A DNA stretch of 64,000 bases from M3007 sp964646615 (GCA_964646615.1 CAZYEV010000046.1:1-64000), one strand, 5' to 3'. Counted from the first letter of the stretch, positions 33,490 through 43,126 are shown. The notes: generated by a model not told the origin, from the letters alone. Numbers and translations: made by a program.

Positions 33490-34257
33490 GTGCACCTGCT
33501 GGGTCTCATCGGATACCCCCTCGGACATTCCTTCTCGCAGCGCTATTTCACCGAAAAATTCGCCCGCGAAGGCATCGCCAACGCGCGCTACGAACCCTTC
33601 CCCTTGCCCGACCTGCACGCCCTGCCCCAGCTGCTGCGCCAGCATCCCGACCTGCGCGGCTTCAACGTAACCATACCGCACAAACAAGCCATTCTGCCTC
33701 ATCTGCACGCCCTCGACGCAGCAGCCCGCCACATCGGCGCCGTCAACACCGTCGTCGTCAGACCCGACGGCACACTGCACGGCTACAACACCGACTACAT
33801 CGGCTTCCGCGACGCCCTGACGGCCTGGGCGGGCGCCTATTTAGCGCGTCTGAAGGAAGGTCAGGCACTCATCCTCGGCACCGGCGGCAGCGCCCAGGCC
33901 GTAGCCTACGCCCTGCAGCAGCTGGGCATCGGCTGCCGCTTCGTCTCACGCTACCCTACCATGCCTCAACAATTGGGGTATGAAGCCTTAGAAAAACCTG
34001 AACTCTGGGAGGAAATCTCCTTAGTCGTCAACACCACACCGCTGGGCATGTACCCCAATACCGACACCTGCCCACCCCTGCCTTTTGAGCGCCTGAAGGC
34101 GCAGCATTGGGTGTTTGACCTCGTCTATAATCCTGCCGAAACGCTACTTTTGCAGCGGGCAAAACGCCAGGGAGCACACACCACCAACGGTTTGGACATG
34201 CTGTATCGGCAGGCCGAAGCCGCATGGGCTATCTGGCAACGAGAAGCCCTTTCCTGA
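33490..34257 (+). CDS. aroE: Shikimate dehydrogenase
   Basis: 255 residues from the GTG at 33490, 7 bp after the previous stop; the longer frame overlaps the OmpA domain and was rejected. It reduces 3-dehydroshikimate to shikimate with NADPH in aromatic amino acid synthesis. Motifs: LIGYPLGHSFSQRYF (substrate binding), NVTIPHKQ (catalytic Lys), NTDYIGF (catalytic Asp), and GTGGSAQAVAYAL (NADP loop). It is slightly shorter than E. coli AroE but complete. Next gene 13 bp downstream in the same direction. Confidence 0.93.
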   Translation: MHLLGLIGYPLGHSFSQRYFTEKFAREGIANARYEPFPLPDLHALPQLLRQHPDLRGFNVTIPHKQAILPHLHALDAAARHIGAVNTVVVRPDGTLHGYNTDYIGFRDALTAWAGAYLARLKEGQALILGTGGSAQAVAYALQQLGIGCRFVSRYPTMPQQLGYEALEKPELWEEISLVVNTTPLGMYPNTDTCPPLPFERLKAQHWVFDLVYNPAETLLLQRAKRQGAHTTNGLDMLYRQAEAAWAIWQREALS

Positions 34258-34270
34258 GCCACGTATTTCC

Positions 34271-35515
34271 ATGCCAACCCATACCATGACTGCACTGCCC
34301 GGCGACCCAGCACTGTCCTACCCCGCTCCAAACATAGACTTTTCCAACACGGAAATTGCCTTCGCCCACCTGAGCGACGCTGAACTGCGCCAAATGCGCC
34401 GCCTCTTCCGGCTCATGAACTCGCCCACGCTGGTCCGATTGGGCACGCCACTCATGCTGTGGGCAGCCCAACGGCAGTTCACCTGGTTGGAAGGCATCAT
34501 TCGCAAAACCATCTTCAACCAGTTCGTCGGCGGCGCCACCCTGCTCGACTGCGCCCAGAACATCGAACGACTGGCCCAACACGGCGTGCTGACCATCCTG
34601 GACTACGGCGCCGAAGGCAAAGAGACAGAGACCGACTTCAACCGCACCATGAACGAAAACATCCGGGCCATTGACTTCGCCGCCCGCTCGCCTCACATCC
34701 CGGTCGTGAGCGTCAAAATCACCGGCCTGGCCCGTTTCGGCCTGCTGGAACGCATCCAGCACGCCCGCTCCCTGACGCGCGAAGAACTCAACGAATACCG
34801 CAACGCACTCAAACGCATTGACACCATCTGCTACCACGCCGCCCAAAAAGGCATCTCCATCTTCGTGGACGCCGAAGAAAGCTGGATCCAGGACACCATT
34901 GACCACTTAGTGTGGCTCATGATGAAGCGCTACAACCGCCAGCGCGTCGTGGTCTATAACACCTTCCAAATGTACCGCACCGACCGCCTGCAGTTCCTCA
35001 CCGAAAGCTACGACCGCTCCCAACGCGAAGGCTTCCTGCTCGGCGCCAAACTCGTGCGCGGCGCCTACATGGAAAAAGAACGCCAACGCGCCGCCCAAAT
35101 GGGTTACCCCGACCCTATCAACCCCAATAAGGAAACCGTGGACGACCACTACAACACCGCCCTGCGCTTCTGCTTAGACCACATCGAACACATCGCCCTG
35201 TGCAACGCCAGCCACAATGCCCACAGCGCCCTGCTGCAAGTGGAACGCATGGCCCAAAAGGGCATCCCGCCCCAACACCCGCACGCCCTGTTCAGCCAAC
35301 TGTTCGGCATGAGCGACAACCTCACCTTCAACCTGGCCCGCGCCGGATACCGCGTGGCCAAATACGTACCCTACGGACAGGTCTTCGAAGTCATCCCCTA
35401 CCTCATCCGACGCGCCCAGGAAAACACCTCCGTTACCGGCGACATGGGCCGCGAACTGGCCCTCATCGAAAAAGAATACCGCCGCCGGAAAACACAAAGC
35501 GCGCGTCAGGCGTGA
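34271..35515 (+). CDS. Proline dehydrogenase
   Basis: 414 residues from the ATG at 34271. A FAD-dependent TIM barrel that oxidises proline to pyrroline-5-carboxylate, the first step of proline catabolism. Visible family blocks: LDYGAEGKETETDF, VSVKITGLARFGLLERI, IFVDAEESWIQDTID, NTFQMYRTD, GAKLVRGAYMEKER and CNASHNAHSALLQ, with a final YLIRRAQENTSV segment. It is monofunctional; the P5C dehydrogenase partner is not in the window. It is placed 13 bp after aroE, likely the same transcript as the PorE-like gene and aroE. Confidence 0.92.
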   Translation: MPTHTMTALPGDPALSYPAPNIDFSNTEIAFAHLSDAELRQMRRLFRLMNSPTLVRLGTPLMLWAAQRQFTWLEGIIRKTIFNQFVGGATLLDCAQNIERLAQHGVLTILDYGAEGKETETDFNRTMNENIRAIDFAARSPHIPVVSVKITGLARFGLLERIQHARSLTREELNEYRNALKRIDTICYHAAQKGISIFVDAEESWIQDTIDHLVWLMMKRYNRQRVVVYNTFQMYRTDRLQFLTESYDRSQREGFLLGAKLVRGAYMEKERQRAAQMGYPDPINPNKETVDDHYNTALRFCLDHIEHIALCNASHNAHSALLQVERMAQKGIPPQHPHALFSQLFGMSDNLTFNLARAGYRVAKYVPYGQVFEVIPYLIRRAQENTSVTGDMGRELALIEKEYRRRKTQSARQA

Positions 35516-35854
35516 AGGCAGGCCGGCTATTGGGCCTGAGCATCCCCTACTTGCCCCCGAAAAGAGTGGCATAGTTTGCCGACCTCTGCGGCCCTTGCGC
35601 GAACAGCGCAGCAATCGAAGTCCGAGCATGACTTCTGGGTGCAGCGAGGCAAGTTCGTTTGGGCAGACCAAAATTGAAATCTGTCTCGAAACAGGGCTTT
35701 ATGTGAAACGCGCTTCCTGAAGATGCTCACAGCCTTGCAACCCTGCGCATTTGCGCGCACCGATGAAGAAAAGTGGGTTCCAAATGCCATAGACTCTTGG
35801 CGAGTGTCGTTCTATCCCGAATTTTATCCTACAGGCACATCCATTTCTGGCACT
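35516..35854. other. 339-bp intergenic region
   Basis: No gene recognised. A CAGGCC...GGCCTG inverted repeat at the left edge and a TGCGC-GAACA-GCGCA hairpin are visible, neither with a T-tract. Confidence 0.35.
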
Positions 35855-36382
35855 ATGAAACTCTGGCCTTTTTTACTTGCCTCCACCTGTGCGCTTACCT
35901 GGCAGCCCAGCCACGGCCCTACTGCGCATACTTCATCGGGTGCCGGCATTGACACGCCGGCCGTGCGCGGTGTCCTTCGTGCCGTCAACGCCCTGCGCGC
36001 TAAAGGCTGCTACTGCCCCGACGGCGAATGGTTTGGCCCCACCACCGCCCTGCGCGTAGATGAGCGACTCAACCTCGCTGCTCAGGCGCACGCCGAAGAC
36101 ATGCAGCGGCGCAACTACTTCAACCATACCAACCCCGAAGGCGACGGCCCCGGCGACCGCGCCCGCAAAGCCGGCTACCTCTGGCGCAATATCGGCGAAA
36201 ACATCGCCTGGGGCCAACCCACCCCCGAAATCGTGGTGGAAAGCTGGCGCAACAGCCGCGGCCATTGTGCCAACATGATGAACCCTATCTACCAGCACAT
36301 CGGCATCGGAAAAGCCGGCGTCTATTGGGCACAGGTGTTCGGAACGCCAGAACGCCGACCAAGTCCTTCCCGACGCCATTAG
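35855..36382 (+). CDS. CAP (SCP/PR-1) domain extracellular protein
   Basis: 175 residues from the ATG at 35855, with a short signal peptide (MKLWPFLLASTCALTW). The rest is one CAP domain: VNALRAKGCYCPDG, LNLAAQAHAEDMQRRNYFNHTNPEG, GENIAWGQ and SWRNSRGHCANMMNPIY. The two His and two Glu residues of the CAP cavity are present. It belongs to the YkwD-like bacterial branch, secreted with unknown activity. The TAG stop overlaps by 2 bp the stop of the convergent ssb gene. Confidence 0.88.
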   Translation: MKLWPFLLASTCALTWQPSHGPTAHTSSGAGIDTPAVRGVLRAVNALRAKGCYCPDGEWFGPTTALRVDERLNLAAQAHAEDMQRRNYFNHTNPEGDGPGDRARKAGYLWRNIGENIAWGQPTPEIVVESWRNSRGHCANMMNPIYQHIGIGKAGVYWAQVFGTPERRPSPSRRH

Positions 36383-36819
36383 AACGGTAGGTCATCGCCG
36401 CTGTTCTGGGTAGCCTCCGTATTAGAAGAAGAAGGGGTAGATGAGGTTTGCTCAGTAATAGGAGGAGGGGGTGGAGGCGTCTCGGTGCTGCCTTCACGCT
36501 TTTCTAAAATGCGAATAGTATTAGCCACAATATCCGTGGCATAGCGCTCCTGTCCATCCTGTCCCGTGTATTTGCGGTAAGATATCTTCCCTTCTACGTA
36601 TACGAGCATCCCTTTTTTCAACGAGCGCTCCACGCGCTCTGCCAGGCTGCGCCAGGCCACGACATTGTGCCATTCGGTGAGGGTCTGCCAGTTACCCTCT
36701 TTGTCCTGATAATTTTCGTTAGTGGCTAAGGAGAAACGAGCCACCGTCGCTCCACCTTCCAGATGGCGCACTTCCGGGTCTGCGCCCAGATTGCCGATAA
36801 GGGTTACCTTGTTGATCAT
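36379..36819 (-). CDS. ssb: Single-stranded DNA-binding protein
   Basis: 146 residues. An OB fold at 1-110 (MINKVTLIGNLGADPEVRH, WHNVVAWRSLAERVE, KKGMLVYVEGKISYRKY) is followed by a flexible Pro/Ser/Thr tail and the acidic tip DDLPF that recruits partner proteins. It protects single-stranded DNA in replication and repair. It lies 12 bp downstream of mutY in the same direction, a gene pair typical of Bacteroidota. Confidence 0.96.
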   Translation of the reverse strand: MINKVTLIGNLGADPEVRHLEGGATVARFSLATNENYQDKEGNWQTLTEWHNVVAWRSLAERVERSLKKGMLVYVEGKISYRKYTGQDGQERYATDIVANTIRILEKREGSTETPPPPPPITEQTSSTPSSSNTEATQNSGDDLPF

Positions 36820-36831
36820 GGTTGGAATGTT

Positions 36832-37965
36832 TTAGAGATGAAGCATTTCATTTCGGCGGCAAGATAAGATTTTATCCCGCCAAAATTGGGCAATTATACG
36901 GGGCCGGGCGAGTTTTTTTTCCACGTGGTCCATCGAAGTCCATCCTGCGGCTGCCGGCGGTTGTTCTGAGGATAGCGCCGTCTGTGACAGGTCAACATCC
37001 GCGGGCACTTCAAACACATAAAAGAGTGCATGCACAACGCGGTGCGAAAGCGTCTGCCGATAGGGGCCAAAGACGCCCTGAAAAGCGATCTTTGCGGTAT
37101 CGGAAAAGAAGCGGGCCGCCACCTGATGCGCTGCCTGCGTAGGTTCCTGTGGCAGTGCGTCGGTTTCCCACAGGGCAAATTCGTACAGGTGGGCCCAGAT
37201 GTCGCCAGTCGGGCGCTGCTGCATCCACACCGCGTTGCTTTTTCGGAAGACGGCGTACAGGAAGAAGCGCTGCTGACGCGGAGCGGGCGGATTTTTTCGG
37301 GGCAAATCTGCTACGCGCCCTCGCTGAAAGGCGACACAACGCCCGGCCAGTGGGCATTGGTCGCACAGCGGCTGGCGGGGGCGGCAATGTTGCGCCCCAA
37401 AGTCCATGATGGCCTGATTGTACGCGCCCGGGCGTGTCGGGTCGAGCAATTGTTGGGCCAGTGTAGAAAACCGTTTTTGCGCCTCCGGCGTATTTACAGG
37501 CGTCTCGATGCCAAAAAAGCGCGCCAGCACGCGATAGACGTTGCCGTCGAGCACCGCATGCGGCAGGTCAAAGGCAAAAGACGCTATGGCCGCCGCCGTG
37601 TAATCGCCCACCCCCTTCAGCGCACGGATTTCCTCAAAGGTGTTGGGGAAAACACCACCTCGCTCAAAGGCAATGTGTTGGGCCGCTGCGTGCAGATTTC
37701 GCGCCCGGCTGTAATAGCCCAAACCCTCCCAGCGCTTCAGCACGTCATCCAACGGAGCGCGCGCCAGATGCTCCACCGTCGGGTAGGCGGCTATCAGGCG
37801 CTCGTAATACGGCAGCCCTTGCTCCACGCGCGTCTGCTGCAGAATAATCTCCGATAGCCACACTTTGTACGGGTCGCGCTCGCCTTTCCACGGCAACGGA
37901 CGCCGATGCCCAGAGTGCCAGGTGAACAAACCCGCTCGAAAAAAATCCATTTCCTCTTTATTCAT
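36832..37965 (-). CDS. mutY: A/G-specific adenine DNA glycosylase
   Basis: 377 residues from the ATG at 37965; a TTG six codons upstream is unlikely. It removes adenine mispaired with 8-oxoguanine. The catalytic Glu lies in SEIILQQTRV, the helix-hairpin-helix is LKGVGDYTAAAIASFAF, and the catalytic Asp is in VLDGNVYRVLARFFG. The 4Fe-4S loop is C-x6-C-x2-C-x5-C (CRPRQPLCDQCPLAGRC). The C-terminal NUDIX-like 8-oxoG recognition domain spans about 230-377. It is transcribed with ssb. Confidence 0.95.
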   Translation of the reverse strand: MNKEEMDFFRAGLFTWHSGHRRPLPWKGERDPYKVWLSEIILQQTRVEQGLPYYERLIAAYPTVEHLARAPLDDVLKRWEGLGYYSRARNLHAAAQHIAFERGGVFPNTFEEIRALKGVGDYTAAAIASFAFDLPHAVLDGNVYRVLARFFGIETPVNTPEAQKRFSTLAQQLLDPTRPGAYNQAIMDFGAQHCRPRQPLCDQCPLAGRCVAFQRGRVADLPRKNPPAPRQQRFFLYAVFRKSNAVWMQQRPTGDIWAHLYEFALWETDALPQEPTQAAHQVAARFFSDTAKIAFQGVFGPYRQTLSHRVVHALFYVFEVPADVDLSQTALSSEQPPAAAGWTSMDHVEKKLARPRIIAQFWRDKILSCRRNEMLHL

Positions 37966-38115
37966 GACCGTTACTTCCCCCAAAACCGCCGTATGGTAAA
38001 TGGCCTTCGGTTTTTGATGACGCGAAAAAATTTAACCCGCCCGAATGCAGTTACCCTAAAGTTGGCATGAATTTTTAATCCACGACATACAGGTTTCTAA
38101 CCAACCTTACCGATT

Positions 38116-38658
38116 ATGAAATTAGCCATTAGTCTCAGCATCCCCTTAGCCGCCCTTTTCCTGGCTGCGCCTTGGAAAACGCATAACCCGACCCTTTCCC
38201 TTCCGGCCCTGCCCGCCCAGGCACCCGCCAGCGCGGAGCCTTCCGAACAGGCGGCCAAGATATGGACAGACGCTACAACGGTTTACAAGGGCGAGTCGTT
38301 CGCCCTCCGCTTCAGCACGCCCAACGCACCCTATCTGGGCGTCATAGCCCCCAACGGTCGCTTCTTCTACGTGGTCTTTCCCAAAGAAAACGCCGAAGGC
38401 AAACTGACGCCCTTAGTGGACAGCGAACGCTTCGCCACCATGGCCACGCTGAACATCCACACCGGCCAACTCAAAGCGGACCCCTACACCTACGGCTTAT
38501 ATGAAAACCAGCCTGTGTTCACCTGCAGCGGCACCTACACCTTCATCCTGGGCGAAAACCTGCACGTGGACGACCCCGCGCTGGTCAACTCCGCGCGCAT
38601 CCAATACGTGCACAAGCCGCGCCCGGCCGCCTCGACTGCATCCGTAGCCATGAACTAA
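38116..38658 (+). CDS. Secreted protein of unknown function
   Basis: 180 residues, not recognised. An N-terminal signal (MKLAISLSIPLAALFLAAPW) is followed by a Pro/Ala-rich stretch and one beta-rich domain (FALRFSTPNAPYLGVIAPNGRFFYVVFP, CSGTYTFILGENL). The phrase order, a cue for stress or binding surfaces rather than catalysis, gives no enzyme clue. It is divergent from mutY and probably periplasmic. Confidence 0.7.
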   Translation: MKLAISLSIPLAALFLAAPWKTHNPTLSLPALPAQAPASAEPSEQAAKIWTDATTVYKGESFALRFSTPNAPYLGVIAPNGRFFYVVFPKENAEGKLTPLVDSERFATMATLNIHTGQLKADPYTYGLYENQPVFTCSGTYTFILGENLHVDDPALVNSARIQYVHKPRPAASTASVAMN

Positions 38659-38792
38659 GGCCGGCGAAAAGCCTAAATCTCCAGTGAGGCTCCTGCCTCG
38701 CCGAAACCTATTCCCAAGACCTTACCCTAAACAAGCATACTCAAAACTTGCCTGGTCCCGAAGCATCCTCCGGGGCCGGGCAAATGCTTTTC

Positions 38793-39791
38793 TCATGCTT
38801 CAGACAGGTCGAAGAACCCCTGCGGATTACGCGGGAAGTGGCGCACCTCCCGACCATTATTTCCAAACCTGACGCCTTTTTGAATGGGCGCCTTGCTTTC
38901 GTATTCGGTAACGAGCAGCAGCCCGCCGAAGCATTTGACCAGAAAGTGGCCGCGCTCGAAGGTAGCCACTACCGTGCCGGGCAGGGCGCGCTCGTAGCCA
39001 AAGTCGTGGACGTCGAACACTTGCGCGCGCCAGATGCGCACCACTTCATCGCCGACGAAGGTAAAAGCGCCGGCAAACGGCCTCGTAACGGCGCGGATGA
39101 AGCGCTCTAAGGCGGTTACGTCCAGTTCCCAGTCTATCAGCCCATCGTCGGGCGTTCGCTTGGGGTAATAGGTTGGCGTCAGTGAAGTATCCTGTGGTAT
39201 TCGGCGAAACTCGTTGCGCACCAGCGCTTCGATGTTGCGCTCGATGAGGTATTTCATGGCCAGCGTGTTCTTGAAGTGCAGCGTTTCGGCGGTGTCGTTG
39301 GGCGTTATCTGAAATTTGAACGTATCCACCACATCGCCTGAGTCCACACCGGGGTCGTAGAGGAACAGGTTGGTGTAAAACGCCTGGCGACCTTCGATGA
39401 GCGACCAGTTCATGGGCGAACGCCCGCGCCCGCGGGGCAGGTTGGCCGCGCTGCCGTGCATGCCAAAAGCGCCTATGCGCAGGCTGGAAAGCACCTCCGC
39501 CGGAATGAGCCGCTGCCAGCCGATAACAAAGGCGATGTCCAGCTGCAGGTTCTTCAGATAGGCAATGTCTTCGGCGTGCTTGAGCGAATAGTAGCGCGCC
39601 TGATAGACCGCTATACCGCGCGCTTCTGCCCAGGATTTGAGGTCGTAGTAGTCGGCTACATCGTGCTTGGCGCCCGCTTCGGGCGACAGGGTAATCAGAT
39701 AGCGGACAGGATAGGGTACCTCTAAGTTTTCCAGCAAGAAGCGCGTCGTGGCTTTACAGCCAAACACCGCTAAGCGATCATAGATGGCCAT
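38793..39791 (-). CDS. Formyltransferase family protein (sugar N-formylation?)
   Basis: 332 residues of the methionyl-tRNA formyltransferase fold. The N-terminal 10-formyl-THF domain carries MHGSAANLPRGRGRSPMNW (His and the LP-GRG-P loop) and DPGVDSGDVVD (catalytic Asp). The Asn normally two residues before the His is Gly here, as in some sugar formyltransferases. A C-terminal OB-like part follows (TYYPKRTPDDGLIDW, RPFAGAFTFVGDE). In this polysaccharide locus it probably formylates an amino sugar on a nucleotide rather than Met-tRNA. It overlaps the deacetylase gene upstream by 14 bp, showing tight coupling. Confidence 0.82.
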   Translation of the reverse strand: MAIYDRLAVFGCKATTRFLLENLEVPYPVRYLITLSPEAGAKHDVADYYDLKSWAEARGIAVYQARYYSLKHAEDIAYLKNLQLDIAFVIGWQRLIPAEVLSSLRIGAFGMHGSAANLPRGRGRSPMNWSLIEGRQAFYTNLFLYDPGVDSGDVVDTFKFQITPNDTAETLHFKNTLAMKYLIERNIEALVRNEFRRIPQDTSLTPTYYPKRTPDDGLIDWELDVTALERFIRAVTRPFAGAFTFVGDEVVRIWRAQVFDVHDFGYERALPGTVVATFERGHFLVKCFGGLLLVTEYESKAPIQKGVRFGNNGREVRHFPRNPQGFFDLSEA

Positions 39792-40575
39792 TCAGCTGAC
39801 GGAACGGGATGCAATTTTCGGAGAAGTTAGCCTTGAGCACATCCACACGTTGCCGGTAGTAATAGCGCAGCTTATCTAAGTTCGTTTCCCCTTCAATCAT
39901 CCACCAGATAGGGTGGATGAGCAGGTGGATAGATTTGTTTTCGGCAAATTCGGGCGTCTCAAAGGGATGCCCGTAGCGCCATACGCCCGTCGAGTCCGAG
40001 ATGTACTTCACCTTGCGGAAATAGCGCGACTGGTAGGTGTGCTCAATTCCAGCAATAGGCGCGTCGTGCTGCTGGAAGAACGGGCTGGGCCGGTGCAGGC
40101 TGATAATATTGACATCCGTTTTGAAGAGGCTGCGAAACATCTCTACCTCCAGACGCAAGCCTTGCTCAAAATCTAAGTAGAGAGTGGGGTCGAAGTGCAG
40201 GCTGATGACGTGCCCCATCTCCCGGATGAGCTGGATGTTTTCGTAATCCTGCGGCTCCAGGACGTTGTACATCGGCGAGCGAAGCAGGAAGAAAAAGGTG
40301 GAGCGGACACCTAACTCTTTTTCCTGGATGGCCATGCGCAGGGCCAGGTGCGTGTCGAAGTCAACGTCGTGGCGAAGCACAATCTGGGCGAAAGGCTCGC
40401 GCAACTCCGGAAAAAAGCAGAAGCGATAGCTGCGCTCCAAAAAAACGGTCAAAAATTCCTCGTAGGAACCAAAATGCTGCTTGTGGGAGGCTATTCCCTT
40501 CGAGAGCGCTTCGCTGGCAGACGTGCCGGAGGTAGGTGCAGAGAATTTTCGTAACGGGTGTAGAAACTGGGTCAT
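39778..40575 (-). CDS. Polysaccharide deacetylase-like protein (1 of 3)
   Basis: 265 residues. A NodB-like barrel with the metal-binding start LRHDVDFD and ISLHFDP; the usual H-x3-H second motif is not plain. It is predicted to remove acetyl or act as a related deacylase on a surface glycan. It has no signal peptide, so it works in the cytoplasm on precursors. It overlaps the formyltransferase by 14 bp, suggesting a pair that deacetylates then formylates the same amino sugar; that is inference. It is similar in motif layout to the protein at 42328-43107. Confidence 0.72.
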   Translation of the reverse strand: MTQFLHPLRKFSAPTSGTSASEALSKGIASHKQHFGSYEEFLTVFLERSYRFCFFPELREPFAQIVLRHDVDFDTHLALRMAIQEKELGVRSTFFFLLRSPMYNVLEPQDYENIQLIREMGHVISLHFDPTLYLDFEQGLRLEVEMFRSLFKTDVNIISLHRPSPFFQQHDAPIAGIEHTYQSRYFRKVKYISDSTGVWRYGHPFETPEFAENKSIHLLIHPIWWMIEGETNLDKLRYYYRQRVDVLKANFSENCIPFRQLNGHL

Positions 40576-40729
40576 GAGCGTCCGCTTTTCATGAGTGGAT
40601 AGTGACGAGTGAGCGATTAGTTTTCTCTCAGATGTCTCGTCGTCTTATCACAAGCGATTAAAAGGATTAACCGGATTAAAGGGAAATCGGCAGCACATCG
40701 GGACAAAGTGCAGCAAAGATGCACTTTTC

Positions 40730-41815
40730 TTAGCAACTGCGTACGCGCTTAATAAAAATGTTATACAAGGCAATGGACAGGTAGCGAATGTCCGTCCACA
40801 GTGGGTTGCGCTCGTAGGCTTCTAAATAGCGGCGCTCGATGGCTACGGTGTCTTCCAGCGATTTGGGTATTTCTACATAGACCGGTGGGACGAGGCCGGG
40901 CTTGAATTTTTTGCGATACTCTTGAAAATCTTCTGGATACAGGCTGAAGTAATGCTGACTGATGGGCCGAACGCCGAACAGCTTCAGGTCGCCACGCAGC
41001 AGGTTGTACAGCATGGGCAGCTCATCAATCCAGTATTTGCGCATGAATTTGCCCACGGTGGTGATGCGCGGATCGTTGTTAAACTTAGAGCCTGTGCCGA
41101 TACCACCGGCGCCGTTGCGCTCAAAGATGAACTTCTGCACGTACTCCGAGTAAGGCGCCATGGTGCGCATTTTATAGACCTTGACGATTTTGCCGCCCTT
41201 GCCCACGCGCTTCAGGGAGATGAACGGCCCGTAAGTGGCTTCTTCGTTGTAATCGGGCGCTTTCTCCTTTTCTACGACGAAGTACAGCATGCCGTTGATT
41301 TCGCGGGAGTCCACGAAGCGAAAGCCGCAGGAAAACAGGCGGCCATAGGTTTCCATTTCCGAAATCACGCGCCCGCGCCCTTTCGTCAGGGCGAAATAGA
41401 GCCGGCGCAGGTGCGGAAGCTTGGGCCAAACGCGATGGACCAGGTAGTCGCCCGTGTAATAAACCTTGTTCAGCGGACGCGGATAGCGCCTCAGCAGCTG
41501 CTCGCGGCGGTAGTGCAGTGGCGTAACACAACCGACGAAATAGCCCCCCTGTGCCAGATGTTCGTTGACGGACTCGAAAAACTTGTTGACGTAGCGGATG
41601 TCGTTGATGCGCTGCATGTTCACCACGCAGTGGGCCGAGTTACCCCCCACAACGCTGGCATTAACCGGGTAAAGCGTGTGAAGGCAGACCGCCTCCGCCA
41701 GGGCCGCCGGCGGGAGGGTTTCTTCGAGAAATTGCACCGCTTCTTCGGGGAAGTGCTCCAGCAACTGCCGGCGAATAGAGGCCGGCGTTGAAGTCAAATG
41801 GTTTAGTACAGCCAT
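40730..41815 (-). CDS. Bacterial sugar transferase with non-membrane N-terminal domain
   Basis: 361 residues from the ATG at 41815. The C-terminal ~190 residues are the catalytic domain of initiating phosphosugar transferases (WcaJ/PglC type): YGPFISLKRVGKGGKIVKVYKMRTM, FNNDPRITTVGKFMRKYWIDELP, LLRGDLKLFGVRPI. It attaches the first sugar phosphate to undecaprenyl phosphate. Instead of the usual N-terminal membrane segments, residues 1-165 resemble the C-terminal half of a class I methyltransferase (VVNMQRINDIRYVNKFFESV, GGYFVGCVTPLHYRREQ). I believe this architecture recurs in Bacteroidota. It lies between the main seven-gene block and the formyltransferase pair, with gaps on both sides. Confidence 0.85.
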   Translation of the reverse strand: MAVLNHLTSTPASIRRQLLEHFPEEAVQFLEETLPPAALAEAVCLHTLYPVNASVVGGNSAHCVVNMQRINDIRYVNKFFESVNEHLAQGGYFVGCVTPLHYRREQLLRRYPRPLNKVYYTGDYLVHRVWPKLPHLRRLYFALTKGRGRVISEMETYGRLFSCGFRFVDSREINGMLYFVVEKEKAPDYNEEATYGPFISLKRVGKGGKIVKVYKMRTMAPYSEYVQKFIFERNGAGGIGTGSKFNNDPRITTVGKFMRKYWIDELPMLYNLLRGDLKLFGVRPISQHYFSLYPEDFQEYRKKFKPGLVPPVYVEIPKSLEDTVAIERRYLEAYERNPLWTDIRYLSIALYNIFIKRVRSC

Positions 41816-42327
41816 GGATTGTTGCGCTTTTTTTGCAGGTGAAGTGAAGAATGAGCAATCTGTACCGTGAGGGGCCGGATTAAAGGGCGGGAAGGCCAAC
41901 TACGGGCATTCGGATTAGCACCCGCAGCGCCGCTCAGATGTGTTATGCTTCACCAGCACAAGACGCGCAACGCGTCGAAAAAAGATTAGACCGTCAGGGA
42001 GGTGGAGATTAGGCACCGCGAAAGGCTACAGGAGAAAAGCACTCCTGAGGGCTACAGCTATTTGAAGAAGAATGGCGCTTGCTGCTACATCGAAGGGGGG
42101 GGGAGAGAAAGGCAGCGAATACGGTGCAACAGAGGATGTCTGAAGAGGGGAGAGCAGGGTATTATTCAAGGCATAGGCAATGGATGTTTTAACGATTTGT
42201 CGTCGGGTGAAGCCAGTGTCAACACTTTTCCCAAAACTGTGCCAACGAGCGCGCCGCGCTGATTGGTAAAAAACATTTCATGCAAACAATACCGCCGAGT
42301 TGGTAAAATGCCCTCAACCAGAGCGTT
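41816..42327. other. 512-bp intergenic region in polysaccharide locus
   Basis: No gene recognised on either strand. It should include the promoter of the sugar transferase gene. A G-rich tract lies near 42098-42110. Confidence 0.4.
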
Positions 42328-43107
42328 CTACATGGCCGCACGAGCGCTTCGCCGCTGGATGAGCCAGTACTTGACCATATTCTTGGCGTATTGCTGGTAT
42401 TTATCGGCCAGCCACAACAGCCGATTATCCGTCCAGCGCTGAGGGTGAAAGTTGAGCATAGCGCGCTGCGGGAACTGCCACGGCCGGCCTACGGCGGCTA
42501 CGATATCGAATGTAGTGCGGAAGGTCAGGCCGAAGTGGTCGTCCACTTTGTCGCGCACGCTGACGGAGCGGCCGTCCCAGCGGCGCCCCGTGTCGGTGAG
42601 GTAGAACACCTGGCGGAAGTCTATGTCAAAGTACGGTTCCCCGGCAATGCCGTAGTCCTGGTACCGATAGTGCTTCCACACGTCGCGATTGTCGTAGGGT
42701 GAGCGCGGGCTGCCGTGCATACAAATGGTGTTCACGGGCACAATGCGGCGCAAGCGCTCTAAATGTTGCTCGAAGAGCTGGATGGCCCGGTGCGGGTCGC
42801 CCTTGGCGAAATCCATATCTTCGTAGTGGTAGCCCACCTCATGGCCCAGGTCGTATATGGCCCGAATGACGCCCTCGTCGTAGCTCTGCGGCACCATGCG
42901 GAAGTAATAGCTGCCCACAATGCCTTTTTCATGCTGAATTTGGGCGAAGCGCAGGCTGTGCAACTTGCGCGCGTCCACATCGTGGCGCAACAGGATGACT
43001 TTGGGCTGCGGCTGCCGAAGGTAATCGCTGAAGGTCTGGAAAGCGTATCCAGCCTCCAGAAAAGCATCCAGCAATTGGCGATAGGCGGTCAGAGTAAAAT
43101 CTCGCAT
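42328..43107 (-). CDS. Polysaccharide deacetylase-like protein (2 of 3)
   Basis: 259 residues from the ATG at 43107. NodB-type motifs LLRHDVDARK and GHEVGYHYEDMD are clear, with ICMHGSPRSPYD and NFHPQRWTD further on. It is cytoplasmic and part of glycan precursor processing. It is the last gene of the block 49022 to 42328, 19 bp after the epimerase. It is related in motif order to 39778-40575 but clearly diverged. Confidence 0.78.
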   Translation of the reverse strand: MRDFTLTAYRQLLDAFLEAGYAFQTFSDYLRQPQPKVILLRHDVDARKLHSLRFAQIQHEKGIVGSYYFRMVPQSYDEGVIRAIYDLGHEVGYHYEDMDFAKGDPHRAIQLFEQHLERLRRIVPVNTICMHGSPRSPYDNRDVWKHYRYQDYGIAGEPYFDIDFRQVFYLTDTGRRWDGRSVSVRDKVDDHFGLTFRTTFDIVAAVGRPWQFPQRAMLNFHPQRWTDNRLLWLADKYQQYAKNMVKYWLIQRRSARAAM

Positions 43108-43126
43108 AGGTGGTCGCCGATGAATT

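Noticed and set aside
35516..35540. Terminator after proline dehydrogenase
   Set aside because: CAGGCC/GGCCTG can pair, but only six bases and no T-tract follow.
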